Of a stretch of 64,000 nt of DNA, positions 54,209-63,758 are shown piece after piece. This DNA comes from Alphaproteobacteria bacterium. Its GTDB lineage: Bacteria; Pseudomonadota; Alphaproteobacteria; Micropepsales; Micropepsaceae. The stretch is from positions 62,001 through 126,000 of the forward strand of contig CANJBZ010000001.1 of the NCBI GenBank assembly GCA_947473475.1, read 5' to 3'. The notes beneath the pieces were generated by a model, which was given only the letters and a program-made list of their open reading frames with translations, ran no database searches and was not told the DNA's origin. Position 1 is the stretch's first letter; every line of letters begins with the position of its first letter. The translations under genes and the position numbers were made by a program.

Positions 54209-56797
54209 ATGAGCGAAGGCGCGGAAAGGTCAGTTTCCGCGCCTTCGCGTTTTCTGCCGCTGCTGCTTTTGCTGTTTGCGGCGAGCGGCGCGTCGGCGCT
54301 GATTTACGAGATCGTCTGGTATCAGCTTCTCGAACTCGCCATCGGCGCGAGCGCGGTGTCCCTGGCATTTCTTCTCGCCACCTTCATGGGCGGCCTCTGC
54401 CTCGGCAGTCTCCTTCTCCCGCGCTTTTTTCTTCCCCCGCGTGCGGGGGAGGTGGCGCGAAGCGCCGGAGGGGGCGAGGGCGTAAGCTCCATATATCGCC
54501 TCCCCCCACGCGGGGAGGCCGAAGCACCCGAATCTTATTCGGGTGCTTCGGGTGGGAGGCCTCTCCACCCACTCGCTCTCTACGCAAGTATCGAAGCCCT
54601 CATAGGTCTGCTCGGGCTTCTCGAGCTTGTCCTCATCCCGCTAATCGGCCACGCTTATCTCGCCGGGCCGCAAGGCGGATTCGCCGGTATTCTGCTGCGC
54701 GGCGTCGTCGCCGGGGTTTGCCTGCTGCCGCCGACGGTGTTGATGGGCGCTTCGCTTCCGGCCATGGCGCGCTGGATCGAAAGTGACGGGCGCGGCGTCT
54801 CCTGGTGGGGGCTGCTTTATGGTGCCAATACGCTGGGCGCGGTCACCGGCTGCCTGGTGGCGGGATTTTTCCTGCTGCGCGTCTATGACGTAACTATCGC
54901 CACGTACGCCGCCGCCGCGCTGAATTTCGCCGTCGCGGCAGCAAGCCTGTTGCTGGCACGGCGAACGCCAAAGTCTCTTTCGATGCGAGAGCATGTCAGC
55001 GTCGGCGATGTTGTGACGCCTGTTCCGCCCCCCTGGACGCTCTACGCCACGATCGCTTTATCCGGCGCGGTCGCGCTCGGCGCGGAGGTGGTGTGGACGC
55101 GGCTTATGGGCCTGATGCTGGGCGGAACGGTGTACGTGTTCTCGCTGATCCTTGCGGTCTTTCTTGGCGGTCTGGCGCTCGGCACCTGGGCGGCATCGGT
55201 ACTGGCGCGCGAACTCAATCCGCGCGCGGCTTTGGGCTGGTGCCAATTGCTCGCCGCGGGAGGGATTGCGTGGACCGCCTACGCTATCAGCGATCAGCTC
55301 CCGTTCTGGCCGATCGATCCGCAGCTCTCGACGAATGCCGCCTTCACGTTCCAGATCGATTTGGCGCGCGTTATTTGGGCAATCCTTCCGGCGACGCTGT
55401 TCTGGGGCGCGAGTTTCCCCTTTGCATTTGCGGCAGCGGCGGAGCGCCAACGAGATTCCGCAGCCACCGTTGGCGGCATCTATGCCGCCAATACCGCGGG
55501 CGCCATCATCGGTGCGCTGCTGGTCAGTCTGGTGTTCATTCCCTCCATCGGCACCCGCGACACCCAGCGTCTGCTGCTGATCGTCTCCGCGTTCAGCGGC
55601 GTTGTGGCGTTGCTTCCGCTGCTGCGGAACGCGCGTACGCAGACATTAGAACTTACCGCCGGTGCTGCGGTTGGGTTGGCGGGGCTGCTCGCCTGGGGCG
55701 TTCACGGCGTGCCGGACGAATTGATCGCCTATGGCCGGCGCATCGCCACGATGCACGGCATGTCGAAAATCCTCTACACGGCGGAAGGGCGCAACACGTC
55801 CATTGCCGTGTCGCAGTGGTCCGACGGCGCAATGCAATTTCACGTCGCGGGCAAGGTCGAAGCGTCGACCGAAATCTACGACATGAAGCTGCAGCGCATG
55901 CTGGGGCATTTGCCGGGATTGATTCATCCGAACCCGCGCTCGGTGCTCATCGTCGGTTTCGGCGGCGGCGTCACGGCGGGCACGTTCACCACCTATCCCA
56001 ATGTCAGCCGCATCGTCATCTGCGAACTGGAGCCGCTGATCCCACCCGCCTCGACGCGCTATTTCGCCAAAGAGAATTACGGCGTGATGAACGATAAACG
56101 TACGCAGATCGTCTACGACGACGCGCGCCATTTCGTGGCGGCGACGCCGGAAAAATTCGACATCATCACCTCCGATCCCATTCATCCCTTCGTCAAGGGC
56201 AGCGCGACGCTTTATTCCAAAGAGTATTTCGAGCTGGTGAAAGCCCATCTCAATCCGGGCGGGGTGGTGACCCAATGGGTGCCGCTATACGAAAGCGACG
56301 CCGCAACGGTGAAAAGCGAAATCGCCACGTTCTTCGCGGTGTTTCCGTATGGCACGGTGTGGGCGAACAATATCGACGGGAAGGGCTATGACATTGTGCT
56401 GGTCGGCCAGCTTGAGCCGCCGATGTTCGATCTTGACGCGCTGCAAGCGCGGTATGACCGTCCTGATTATGCCCGCGTAAAGCGTTCGCTTTTCGATGCC
56501 GGCATGAAATCGGTTGCCGAGCTGTTCTCAACCTATGCCGGCAACAGCGTCGATCTGAAACCCTGGCTGCAAGACGCCGTCATCAACCACGACACCGATT
56601 TGCGCCTGCAATATTTGGCCGGCCTCGCGCTCAACCATTCCGAGGAAGACAAAATCTACCGCGACATGATGCGCTACTGGACGCCCCCGCGGGGCCTCTT
56701 CTCCGGCTCACCCGCCCACCTGGACGCGCTGTTCGCCGCCATGACGCACAGCCCGAGCGGCGCCCAACCGGGCCCGGCGGGAAAAGCGCCGGATTGA
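54209..56797 (+). CDS. Fused membrane/spermidine synthase-like protein
   Basis: 862 aa from the ATG at 54209, behind GAGGT. The N-terminal two thirds are a multi-span membrane region (EIVWYQLLELAIGASAVSLA, TVLMGASLPAMARW). The C-terminal third is a spermine/spermidine-synthase-like Rossmann domain (VLIVGFGGGVTAGTF, DARHFV, DIITSDPIHP). Such fusions are common but unproven in polyamine synthesis. Residues about 76-120 are encoded by a palindromic repeat and read as low-quality sequence (PPRAGEVARSAGGGEG), an in-frame insertion. Gene intact otherwise. Confidence 0.85.
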   Translation: MSEGAERSVSAPSRFLPLLLLLFAASGASALIYEIVWYQLLELAIGASAVSLAFLLATFMGGLCLGSLLLPRFFLPPRAGEVARSAGGGEGVSSIYRLPPRGEAEAPESYSGASGGRPLHPLALYASIEALIGLLGLLELVLIPLIGHAYLAGPQGGFAGILLRGVVAGVCLLPPTVLMGASLPAMARWIESDGRGVSWWGLLYGANTLGAVTGCLVAGFFLLRVYDVTIATYAAAALNFAVAAASLLLARRTPKSLSMREHVSVGDVVTPVPPPWTLYATIALSGAVALGAEVVWTRLMGLMLGGTVYVFSLILAVFLGGLALGTWAASVLARELNPRAALGWCQLLAAGGIAWTAYAISDQLPFWPIDPQLSTNAAFTFQIDLARVIWAILPATLFWGASFPFAFAAAAERQRDSAATVGGIYAANTAGAIIGALLVSLVFIPSIGTRDTQRLLLIVSAFSGVVALLPLLRNARTQTLELTAGAAVGLAGLLAWGVHGVPDELIAYGRRIATMHGMSKILYTAEGRNTSIAVSQWSDGAMQFHVAGKVEASTEIYDMKLQRMLGHLPGLIHPNPRSVLIVGFGGGVTAGTFTTYPNVSRIVICELEPLIPPASTRYFAKENYGVMNDKRTQIVYDDARHFVAATPEKFDIITSDPIHPFVKGSATLYSKEYFELVKAHLNPGGVVTQWVPLYESDAATVKSEIATFFAVFPYGTVWANNIDGKGYDIVLVGQLEPPMFDLDALQARYDRPDYARVKRSLFDAGMKSVAELFSTYAGNSVDLKPWLQDAVINHDTDLRLQYLAGLALNHSEEDKIYRDMMRYWTPPRGLFSGSPAHLDALFAAMTHSPSGAQPGPAGKAPD
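54434..54567. repeat. Palindromic repeat inserted in frame in a coding gene
   Basis: A run of hairpins within an open frame: CCCCCGC-GT-GCGGGGG (54434-54449), GGCGC-GAA-GCGCC (54454-54466), GCCTCCCC...GGGGAGGC (54498-54519) and a perfect 13-bp stem GAAGCACCCGAAT-CTT-ATTCGGGTGCTTC (54521-54549). The first part matches the intergenic repeat at 12881. Length and phase keep the host gene open. Confidence 0.8.
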
Positions 56798-56849
56798 GCC
56801 CGGACGCATTGCGGCGCAGGGGGCATTCGTCGTATGTCGCTGCCCCGGA

Positions 56850-56925
56850 GCCGGCTTAGCTCAGTTGGTAGAGCACGTGATTTGTAATCACGGGGTCGCG
56901 GGTTCGATTCCTGCAGCCGGCACCA
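56850..56925 (+). tRNA. tRNA-Thr (anticodon UGU)
   Basis: A 76-base cloverleaf starting GCCGGCT and ending AGCCGGC-A-CCA, with the CCA encoded. The D arm is GCTC-AGTTGGTA-GAGC, the anticodon arm CGTGA-TTTGTAA-TCACG (anticodon TGT) and the T arm GCGGG-TTCGATT-CCTGC. All stems pair. Confidence 0.97.
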
Positions 56926-57311
56926 GCCAAATCACGAATGCAGCGTCCCGTCAGCCAAGGTGCCTTTGCGCCTTCTTTTTACGCGGCTGAACCTTCGAGC
57001 TCCAGGCGCTGAGGCTTGCCGCCGAAATAGCCGGGACTCGGTCGAGTGACAGAACGCTGTGGCGCCACGTTTTGTCGGCTGTACGCGGCGGGCGGCGAAA
57101 AGAAATGCTCTTCAGGCTACGCCTTATGGGGCGGCAGCGCGTTGTGTCTGTGAAGACAGTCCCATCTACATGCGCGCGGTCCAATTGCGCATTGACACGC
57201 GTCCCCGCGCTGCCCGGCTAAGCCGATAACCGGCATTTTCTAGACGAAAACAGGCTCATGCGACCTGCCGCATAGGCGGCGCGCGCGGATTCGACCAAAA
57301 GGATACACAAG
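56926..57311. other. Intergenic stretch after the tRNA gene
   Basis: About 385 bases between tRNA-Thr and the DUF6600 gene. I see short open frames on both strands but none with a convincing ribosome site or protein-like composition. It presumably holds the promoter of the DUF6600 gene near its right end. No integrase or attachment-like repeat of the tRNA 3' end is apparent. Confidence 0.6.
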
Positions 57312-58931
57312 ATGTTTCGCCTCACGGCATCGACGTTTCGCGCGGCCGCCATCGCCATTCCCGCGCTTCTCGCGACATCCATCGCCGTTCCGGCGGTTGC
57401 GCAAAGCAGCGTGAGCATCAGCTACAACGAATTCCACAACCGGCTCGCGCCTTACGGCAACTGGAGCAACCATCCGCGTTGGGGCGAAGTGTGGCATCCC
57501 ACACGCGTCGATCGCGACTTCCGGCCCTATTACGATGGGCATTGGGAGAACACGAACGAATATGGCTGGCTGTGGGTCTCTGACGAAAGTTGGGGCGATA
57601 TTCCCTATCATTACGGCCGCTGGGTTTCCGATCCGCGCGAAGGCTGGCTTTGGGTGCCCGGCTATGTGTGGGGGCCATCCTGGGTCGTGTGGCGTTCGGG
57701 TGGCGGCAATATCGGCTGGTTTCCGATGCCGCCCGACGACGATTATTATGGCCAGGGCAGCTATCGCGACAATTACGACAATCAATACGGCTATCGCGAT
57801 TGGTACGGACCCAGTTTCGGCGCCGAGCAGTTTTTGTCTCTCTGGATATTTGTCGGCGAGGATCATTTCCGCGACCGCAACTTCCGCAACTATGCGGTGC
57901 CACAGCGCGATTACGGCCGCTTCATTTCCCAGACCAGAGATACGACGAACTACATCACGATCAACAATTACGTCGTCAATCGCAGCATCGACGAGAACCG
58001 GCTCCAGCAAGTCACGAAGCAGAGGTCCCAGCCCGTTCCTGCGCGCAATGTTCTGGGGCGCAATGCGTTGGTGAGGCAAGCAAACGAAGGCCGTCAGGTC
58101 GAACAGCGCGAACGCCAACAGCATCCCATCCCCTCGAACGTCAAACCGGACGAACAACGCGGCCGAGGCAATGTGAATCAGAACGCGCAGCCGCCGATTC
58201 CCGACCGGGGCGCGCCAGATACTCAGGGGCGCGGAGGCAACCGTAACCAAGGTGGAAATGACGCCGGTCAAGCAACGCCGCAAAACCGTGACGCCCCGGT
58301 AGCCAGCACGCCGCGGCAAAGCCCCAACCAAGCGCAACAAGACGCTCAGGGGCGCGGAGGCAACCGGAACCAAGGTCCGAATGACGCGGGTCAAGCGACA
58401 CGGCAAAACCGCGACGCCCCGGTAGCCAGCGCGCCGCCCGTCCCCAACCAAGGGCAACAAGACGCTCAGGGGCGTGGAGGCAATCGTACCCAGGACGCCA
58501 ATTGCGCGGCTCAAGAAAAGCCGCAAGCCGGGCGCAATGCGGAGGTGGCGCCGCCTGCCGCCGTGGCCAACACGCCACCACCGAAAGAGAATGCGGCATC
58601 TCAGAGCGTGCCGGAACGGCGCAATGGCGGCGGCCAGACAGGCAGGCAAAACGACCGTGCCGCTCAACCGTCTCAACCCGCACAGGGGCGCGAGACACCC
58701 GCGCAAAACAGCAAGGCCGATGCCCAAGACAATCGGGCGCCTGCGCGCGCTCGAGAAAATGTTCGCGCACCCAACGCTCAGGACAACGCAAGAGGCAACC
58801 AAGCCCGCGGCAGCAACCAAGGCGAAGCGAAGAATACCGGCCAAGACGCGGCTGCGGAGCAGAAAACAGCCGCGGACAAGAAGTCGGACGACGACAAGAA
58901 GAACGCTGGCGCCGGCCGCGGACGGAACTGA
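57312..58931 (+). CDS. DUF6600 exported protein with repetitive Q/N/R-rich tail
   Basis: 539 aa with a signal peptide (IAIPALLATSIAVPAVAQS). Residues about 35-150 are rich in tryptophan and glycine in a repeating pattern (LAPYGNWSNHPRWGEVWHP, YGWLWVSDESWGD, GWLWVPGYVWGPSWVVWRS), the DUF6600 type. From about residue 240 the protein is disordered and rich in Q, N, G, R and A, with repeats of about 40 residues. Probably an envelope protein. Function unknown. The lipoprotein gene that follows 36 bases later is probably co-transcribed. Confidence 0.82.
   Translation: MFRLTASTFRAAAIAIPALLATSIAVPAVAQSSVSISYNEFHNRLAPYGNWSNHPRWGEVWHPTRVDRDFRPYYDGHWENTNEYGWLWVSDESWGDIPYHYGRWVSDPREGWLWVPGYVWGPSWVVWRSGGGNIGWFPMPPDDDYYGQGSYRDNYDNQYGYRDWYGPSFGAEQFLSLWIFVGEDHFRDRNFRNYAVPQRDYGRFISQTRDTTNYITINNYVVNRSIDENRLQQVTKQRSQPVPARNVLGRNALVRQANEGRQVEQRERQQHPIPSNVKPDEQRGRGNVNQNAQPPIPDRGAPDTQGRGGNRNQGGNDAGQATPQNRDAPVASTPRQSPNQAQQDAQGRGGNRNQGPNDAGQATRQNRDAPVASAPPVPNQGQQDAQGRGGNRTQDANCAAQEKPQAGRNAEVAPPAAVANTPPPKENAASQSVPERRNGGGQTGRQNDRAAQPSQPAQGRETPAQNSKADAQDNRAPARARENVRAPNAQDNARGNQARGSNQGEAKNTGQDAAAEQKTAADKKSDDDKKNAGAGRGRN
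58218..58500 (+). repeat. Tandem coding repeats of 123 and 120 bases
   Basis: Three successive copies beginning at 58218, 58341 and 58461 encode DxQGRGGNRxQ... NDAGQATxQNRDAPVAS-type units. The first two are about 40 residues each. The third degenerates after about 12 residues. They lie in the disordered tail of the DUF6600 protein. Confidence 0.85.
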
Positions 58932-58967
58932 AATTTAAATTTGCCAAACCCTCAGGAGAAAACCTTC

Positions 58968-59318
<351 letters not shown>

Positions 59319-59382
59319 ATTTTAAGCAGTCCATCGTCCCATTCACGTAATCTGGTCCCTGCAATACGGACCCGTTTCCTAA

Positions 59383-59425
59383 ACAAGAAGCCCCGCCCAG
59401 GCCGTCCTGGAGCGGGGTTTCTTGT
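59383..59425. terminator. Strong hairpin terminator after the collagen-like gene
   Basis: The arms ACAAGAAGCCCCGC (59383-59396) and GCGGGGTTTCTTGT (59412-59425) pair with one mismatch, with CCAGG/CCTGG extending the stem. A and T tracts flank both sides of the core, so it can work in either direction. It isolates the DUF6600/lipoprotein unit from the receptor gene. Confidence 0.8.
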
Positions 59426-59540
59426 GTCGCCCAACGCGCGCACCTTGCAAACTGGGAGTGCCAGCGCCAGTCATTGCGTCCGGCTGTGAAGGCGTTATGT
59501 CTTCCAGGGCTAAATCGACTGACGATCTGGAGAGTGCCGG

Positions 59541-60548
59541 ATGAAGCATCTTTTCGCTTCTCTTCTTGCGGCGAGCGCCATGCTGGCGCCCGCGCATGCC
59601 GCCGCGCCCGCGGATTTCTATAAGGGCCGCACCGTTTTTGTCATTGTCGGGTTTACGCCGGGCGGCGGCTACGATCTGTACGCCCGGCTGCTTGCGCAGC
59701 ATCTCGGTAAGCACATTCCCGGTAATCCGGCCGTTGTGCCCCAGAACATGCCGGGGGCCGGTTCGCTGAAGGCGGTGAACTATCTCTATTCCGTCGCGCC
59801 GAAGGACGGTACCGTCATTGGCACGTTCGGCCGCGAGCAGATCGTGGCGCCGCTTTTCGGTCAGGCGCATTTCGACGCCACCAAGTTGAGCTGGCTGGGC
59901 AGCATCACCAAAGAGGTCAGCGTCTGCGTCAGTTGGTACACGTCGCCCATCAAGTCGTGGAACGACGTAATGACCAAGCAATTCACCGCCGGTGGCTCGG
60001 GGGCCGGCGCCGATCCCGACAATTTCAGCAAGCTCTACAAGAACGTCTTCGGCGCCAAGATCAAACTTGCCGTCGGCTTTCCCGGCACCAGTGACATCAC
60101 GCTCGCCATGCAGCGCGGCGAGGTGCAGGGTCTCTGCGGCTTTTCCTGGAGCACCGTCAAAAGCCATTACGGAAGCTGGTTGCGCGACAAGAAGATCAAC
60201 GTTCTGATTCAGGCAGGGACGGCAAGACGGCCGGATTTGCCCGATGTCCCGCTCGCCAGCGAGTTGGCGAAGACGGCAGAGCAACGCCAGATTCTCGATT
60301 TGCTGCTCGCCACACAAATCACGGCTCGCCCGTTCACGGCGCCACCGGGCATCCCCGCGGACCGCAAGGCGATTCTGCGCGCGGCCTTCGATGAAACGAT
60401 GAAGGATCCCGCCTTCCTTGCCGGCGCTAAGAAATTAGAGCTCGAAGTCGATCCGGTGAAAGGCGCCGAAGTGGATGCGATCGTCGCCTCGCTCTATGCG
60501 ACGCCGAAGGACGTGGTGGCGAAGGCCGTTCGCGCGCTGACCAATTGA
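59541..60548 (+). CDS. TctC-type (TTT/Bug) periplasmic solute receptor, second orphan
   Basis: 335 aa with a signal peptide (HLFASLLAASAMLAPAHAAA), behind GGAGAG. The start of the mature part, DFYKGRTVFVIVGFTPGGGY, and blocks such as GKHIPGNPAVVPQNMPGAGS and VFGAKIKLAVGFPGTSDITL match the receptor at 4017-5033 closely along the whole length. No TctA or TctB gene is near either. It is monocistronic here. It probably binds a ligand related to that of its paralogue. Confidence 0.9.
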   Translation: MKHLFASLLAASAMLAPAHAAAPADFYKGRTVFVIVGFTPGGGYDLYARLLAQHLGKHIPGNPAVVPQNMPGAGSLKAVNYLYSVAPKDGTVIGTFGREQIVAPLFGQAHFDATKLSWLGSITKEVSVCVSWYTSPIKSWNDVMTKQFTAGGSGAGADPDNFSKLYKNVFGAKIKLAVGFPGTSDITLAMQRGEVQGLCGFSWSTVKSHYGSWLRDKKINVLIQAGTARRPDLPDVPLASELAKTAEQRQILDLLLATQITARPFTAPPGIPADRKAILRAAFDETMKDPAFLAGAKKLELEVDPVKGAEVDAIVASLYATPKDVVAKAVRALTN

Positions 60549-60568
60549 GCGCCGCGGCTGAGAGCGCA

Positions 60569-60907
60569 TCAATTGCTGTAGAGACCCATAAGCGTGTCGA
60601 TTTCTTCCTGGTGGGAGTGGAACCGGCGGGCGTTTTGCGGCGGTGCGGTTTCGGTCTCGCCTTGCTCATTGTCCGCTGTAGGCCGCGCGCGTTCCGATTG
60701 CAGATCGAGCAGGCTGGCCATCGTCGCGGAAGCAATTTTGGGTGCGCCTGTGCCGACCAAAGGCGCGCCGGCGGTTACGCGTGTTTGCAAGCCCGGCCGC
60801 GCCGATGCTTTGCCGGAATTTCCCTCGACCGGGGCAAGCGCCTGCGATGACATCGCTTCCGACAAGGAATGCTGTGGGATTTTGGGCCCCACGGAATTGA
60901 TAGGCAT
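60569..60907 (-). CDS. Small hypothetical protein
   Basis: 112 aa from the ATG at 60907, preceded by GATGGAGAC at an ideal distance, the main reason to believe it. It is hydrophilic, proline- and alanine-rich and probably unstructured, with two short helical parts (SATMASLLDLQSE and SHQEEIDTLMGLYSN). No family is recognised. It converges on the orphan receptor gene. Confidence 0.55.
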   Translation of the reverse strand: MPINSVGPKIPQHSLSEAMSSQALAPVEGNSGKASARPGLQTRVTAGAPLVGTGAPKIASATMASLLDLQSERARPTADNEQGETETAPPQNARRFHSHQEEIDTLMGLYSN

Positions 60908-61404
60908 AAACGTCTCCATCGAATCAGGAGGCGGCGTGCTGAACCGCTCTCCGACACGATGAACAAGCAGGACTTATGCCGATTTAATCTCGCGGCATTT
61001 CCTGCCTGTTGTTGGTTAAAAATTTTCCGAGGTGGTTATTTTTTTCCCAACGCCAGGAATTTTTTACCTAGCGCATCGGCAATTCTTGCCGAGTCGATGC
61101 ATATCAGCACTCGATATCGATGGGCGTGGTTTGCGCCACATCGAATGCGCTCATCGGATCGTGGCCGCCTTCTTCGTGATAGAGCACTTGGTAAACCGAG
61201 CGTCGTGAACGGTCCCGTTGCGGCAGCCGGTTCCATGTCGTCTCTTGGTGGAGGGCAGAGCTCGCCGGCGGGTTGCCCTTTTCGGCCTTGCCGCCGCCGT
61301 GCAGAGCCATTCGAGAGAAAAGAGCGGGCAGGCCCTCAGGTTCCACAGCATCTTCGGTCCGGACCTCTCGACTCCGCCCGGCAGTTTGTTCTTGTATTGT
61401 TCTT
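60908..61404. other. Gene-poor stretch with one doubtful small frame
   Basis: About 500 bases between two small genes. The left part is A/T-rich (around 61010-61075) with TTTTTTT runs, unlike its surroundings, and may hold promoters. On the minus strand, 61104-61310 could encode about 68 residues ending DPMSAFDVAQTTPIDIEC, which looks protein-like but has no visible ribosome site. I leave it as a possibility rather than a gene. Confidence 0.35.
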
Positions 61405-61647
61405 ATGCCGCGCGGCCCATCGCAGCCTATCGTCTACCTCGTCGACGCGCTCGAAGCGCGCCGCATGCTGTGGCTGTTTTGCATGGCGTGCGGCCATTCC
61501 CACCGGACCCATCCCCATACCCTGGCGCGCCGCGGTGGCGGCCTTCAGACGCTGGAGCAAGCGGCGGGCAAGTGCCGCTGCCGGCGATGCGGGAGCCGCG
61601 ATGCGATGGTTTTTCCGTCCCGCATGAATTTCGACGGGCGCGGTTAG
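61405..61647 (+). CDS. Small putative zinc-ribbon protein
   Basis: 80 aa with two cysteine knuckles, CMACG at residues 31-35 and CRCRRCG near residues 58-64, separated by about 27 residues, as in a zinc ribbon. The sequence starts MPRGPSQPIVYLVDALEARR. There is no Shine-Dalgarno site before the ATG, but TATTGT lies about six bases upstream, so a leaderless message is possible. A perfect terminator follows 7 bases after the stop, which supports a real gene. Function unknown. Confidence 0.6.
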   Translation: MPRGPSQPIVYLVDALEARRMLWLFCMACGHSHRTHPHTLARRGGGLQTLEQAAGKCRCRRCGSRDAMVFPSRMNFDGRG

Positions 61648-61653
61648 GCGCAA

Positions 61654-61693
61654 AGAGAAAAACCCAGCCGGGAGAATGGCTGGGTTTTTCTCT
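61654..61693. terminator. Perfect 16-bp hairpin terminator
   Basis: AGAGAAAAACCCAGCC (61654-61669) and GGCTGGGTTTTTCTCT (61678-61693) pair perfectly around an 8-base loop, and the T-run is part of the right arm. It directly follows the zinc-ribbon gene. Confidence 0.88.
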
Positions 61694-61897
61694 CAACGCG
61701 CGACCACACGCTCGCGCACCAAGGAGGAGCTCTCAAGCATTGCTGTCCAAGAACTTAACTATAACGCGGCTCGGTGTGTACGGTTCCCTACGTTCGAGTT
61801 CAGGCGTCGGTCTGCGGCGAACGATTCATCCCTTGAGTTGAATGGTTCCCGCGCTAAGTATGTTGGCGAGGCTTCACCACCAGAAGAGAAAATTGCC

Positions 61898-62380
61898 ATG
61901 GCCGGGAACGCCAGAAAAATTCGCGCAGCCCTTATCGCAATTGCGTCCGTAACGTCTGCTTCGGTGCTGGGGCAGATCGCGACCTATCCGAATTTGCAAT
62001 CCTGGTATGCGGGGCTGATCAAGCCATCGTTCAACCCGCCGAATTGGATCTTCGCGCCTGTCTGGACGACATTGTTCGTGCTGATGGGTTTTGCGTTCTG
62101 GCGGATTCTGAGGCTTCCCAATTCTGCGGCACGCGATAGGGCTGTTTGGGTGTTCGCGCTGATGCTGGTGCTGAATGCGGCTTGGTCATGGATGTTTTTC
62201 GCCGCGCACAGCCCCGTGCTGGGACTGGTCAATATTGTGCCGCAGCTCGCGACGATTGGCGCCTCTATTGTTTTGTTCGGGCGGTTGGACCGGCTTGCCG
62301 CCGCTTGCCTGGCGCCCTTGTTCGCGTGGGTGACATTCGCCACCCTGCTCAACTTCTCCATATTCCAGTTGAACGGATAA
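61898..62380 (+). CDS. TspO/MBR-family membrane protein
   Basis: 160 aa from the ATG at 61898; the frame extends upstream through the terminator region but is not protein-like there. Five membrane helices and the family core IKPSFNPPNWIFAPVWTTLF and VLMGFAFWRI are visible, plus NAAWSWMFFAAHSPVLGLV. The length is typical. TspO binds porphyrins and other ligands in the inner or outer membrane and tunes tetrapyrrole or stress responses. Confidence 0.92.
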   Translation: MAGNARKIRAALIAIASVTSASVLGQIATYPNLQSWYAGLIKPSFNPPNWIFAPVWTTLFVLMGFAFWRILRLPNSAARDRAVWVFALMLVLNAAWSWMFFAAHSPVLGLVNIVPQLATIGASIVLFGRLDRLAAACLAPLFAWVTFATLLNFSIFQLNG

Positions 62381-62416
62381 TCTACCGTGCGATCTACGGA
62401 GCTATAGCTCGAGTCG

Positions 62417-63631
62417 TTAACCCGTCATCCGCACCGGCGGTATAGTGCGGGATGGTGGAAACCGCAGGCTCACGGTTGTGCCTACTCCCATGGCGCTATC
62501 GATGGTCACTTGACCATTGTGTTGCTCTGTCAGCAATTTAACCAACGAGAGGCCAAGGCCTGTCCCCTCCGTATTGCGGCTGAAGGGCGACTCGATCTGC
62601 CGGAATGGTTCCAACGCGGCAGGAATCATATCCGGAGCAATGCCGATCCCAGTGTCCCGCACAGCTATCAGCATTCCGCCGTCATCGCAGATCTGCGCGG
62701 ACATTGTGATGCTGCCGCCCGCGGGCGTGAATTTGATCGCGTTGGTCAACAGATTTAACAGCACCTGCTTAATGCGCAATGCATCCCCGTTAAGTGCTGG
62801 AACATCGTCGGGGATCACAATTTCGCATTGCACCTGTTGATCCTTGGCCCGTCCAGAGGTCAATCGAAGGCAATCGGCAAAGAGCGCCGCGATATCGATC
62901 GGCTCGGGGAAGAGTTCGAGATTTCCCGATTCCGCTTTCGAGAGGTCAAGAATGTCATTGATCAACGCGAGCAAGTGCTGGCCGGCTCCGTGAATATCTT
63001 TGGCGTAATCCACATAGCGCACGCCCCCCAAGGGTCCGAACATCTCCCTGGTCAGAATGTCGGAAAATCCGATGATCGCGTTGAGCGGCGTCCGCAGCTC
63101 ATGACTCATCAAAGCAAGGAAATGGCTCTTGGTCTTGTTGGCGTCGGTCGCCCGCAAGAGGGCCGATTGCAGCTCTGTCTCGCGCGCGGTCAGAATCTCG
63201 ACCTTGCAGCGAATGAGAGCCTCACTTGTGCCGATTCCAAGGTAGCGGCCTCTGCTGGTCACTACAAAGCATTCGCGCAGGGCGTCCGGCCATTCTAGAA
63301 CCAGGCTCTGCGCGAGCTCCAAAACAAGCAGGCGCTCATCCACAACCATTGGCTTCGGGTTGGATAGTCGCATAATCGATTGTCTGCCGTAGAGTTCCGG
63401 CACATAGCGCTGCGCGTAACGCTCAAGAAAGCGAAGCCGGTTCACGATGCCTATGACGCGGCTCTCTGAATCGAGGATGGCCGCCGCCGGTTGATCGGGG
63501 TGGCACGTGAACCAGTCGAAAGCTTCGGAGCAGGTCGCCGTCACCATGAATGGCAGCATGGGCGACGCAAGTGCGCCAGCGCACCAAATTGCCACAGAAG
63601 GCTGCATGTTTTTCGATTCGCTAATCGTCAT
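62417..63631 (-). CDS. CBS-domain sensor histidine kinase
   Basis: 404 aa from the ATG at 63631. The N-terminal 140 residues resemble a pair of CBS modules (AAAILDSESRVIGIVNRLRF, ECFVVTSRGRYLGIGTSEAL). Then a HisKA domain with phospho-acceptor His177 (FLALMSHELRTPLNAIIGFS) and an HATPase domain (NLLTNAIKFTPAGG, DTGIGIAP, GTGLGLSLVKLL). No membrane segment, so a cytoplasmic sensor, perhaps of adenine nucleotides via CBS. No response regulator is adjacent except the partial LuxR-type gene upstream. Confidence 0.87.
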   Translation of the reverse strand: MTISESKNMQPSVAIWCAGALASPMLPFMVTATCSEAFDWFTCHPDQPAAAILDSESRVIGIVNRLRFLERYAQRYVPELYGRQSIMRLSNPKPMVVDERLLVLELAQSLVLEWPDALRECFVVTSRGRYLGIGTSEALIRCKVEILTARETELQSALLRATDANKTKSHFLALMSHELRTPLNAIIGFSDILTREMFGPLGGVRYVDYAKDIHGAGQHLLALINDILDLSKAESGNLELFPEPIDIAALFADCLRLTSGRAKDQQVQCEIVIPDDVPALNGDALRIKQVLLNLLTNAIKFTPAGGSITMSAQICDDGGMLIAVRDTGIGIAPDMIPAALEPFRQIESPFSRNTEGTGLGLSLVKLLTEQHNGQVTIDSAMGVGTTVSLRFPPSRTIPPVRMTG

Positions 63632-63758
63632 GGATGGCAAAAGGACCGGCGTGCTGGCTCACCGTATGGCTGAGCCATTGTCCACTGGTTAACGCGCCTT
63701 AATTTTTATATGAAATTTTTGTGTCAGCAGCAGCGCGTGCGTGCGATAAAAATTCCAA

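Noticed and set aside
56850-57311. tRNA-Thr as a possible island attachment site
   Set aside because: No integrase gene and no repeat of the tRNA 3' end seen downstream; neighbouring genes look ordinary.
57240-58844. Long minus-strand frame opposite the DUF6600 gene
   Set aside because: It mirrors the repeats of the real gene and shows arginine/valine-rich low-complexity sequence with no recognisable domain.
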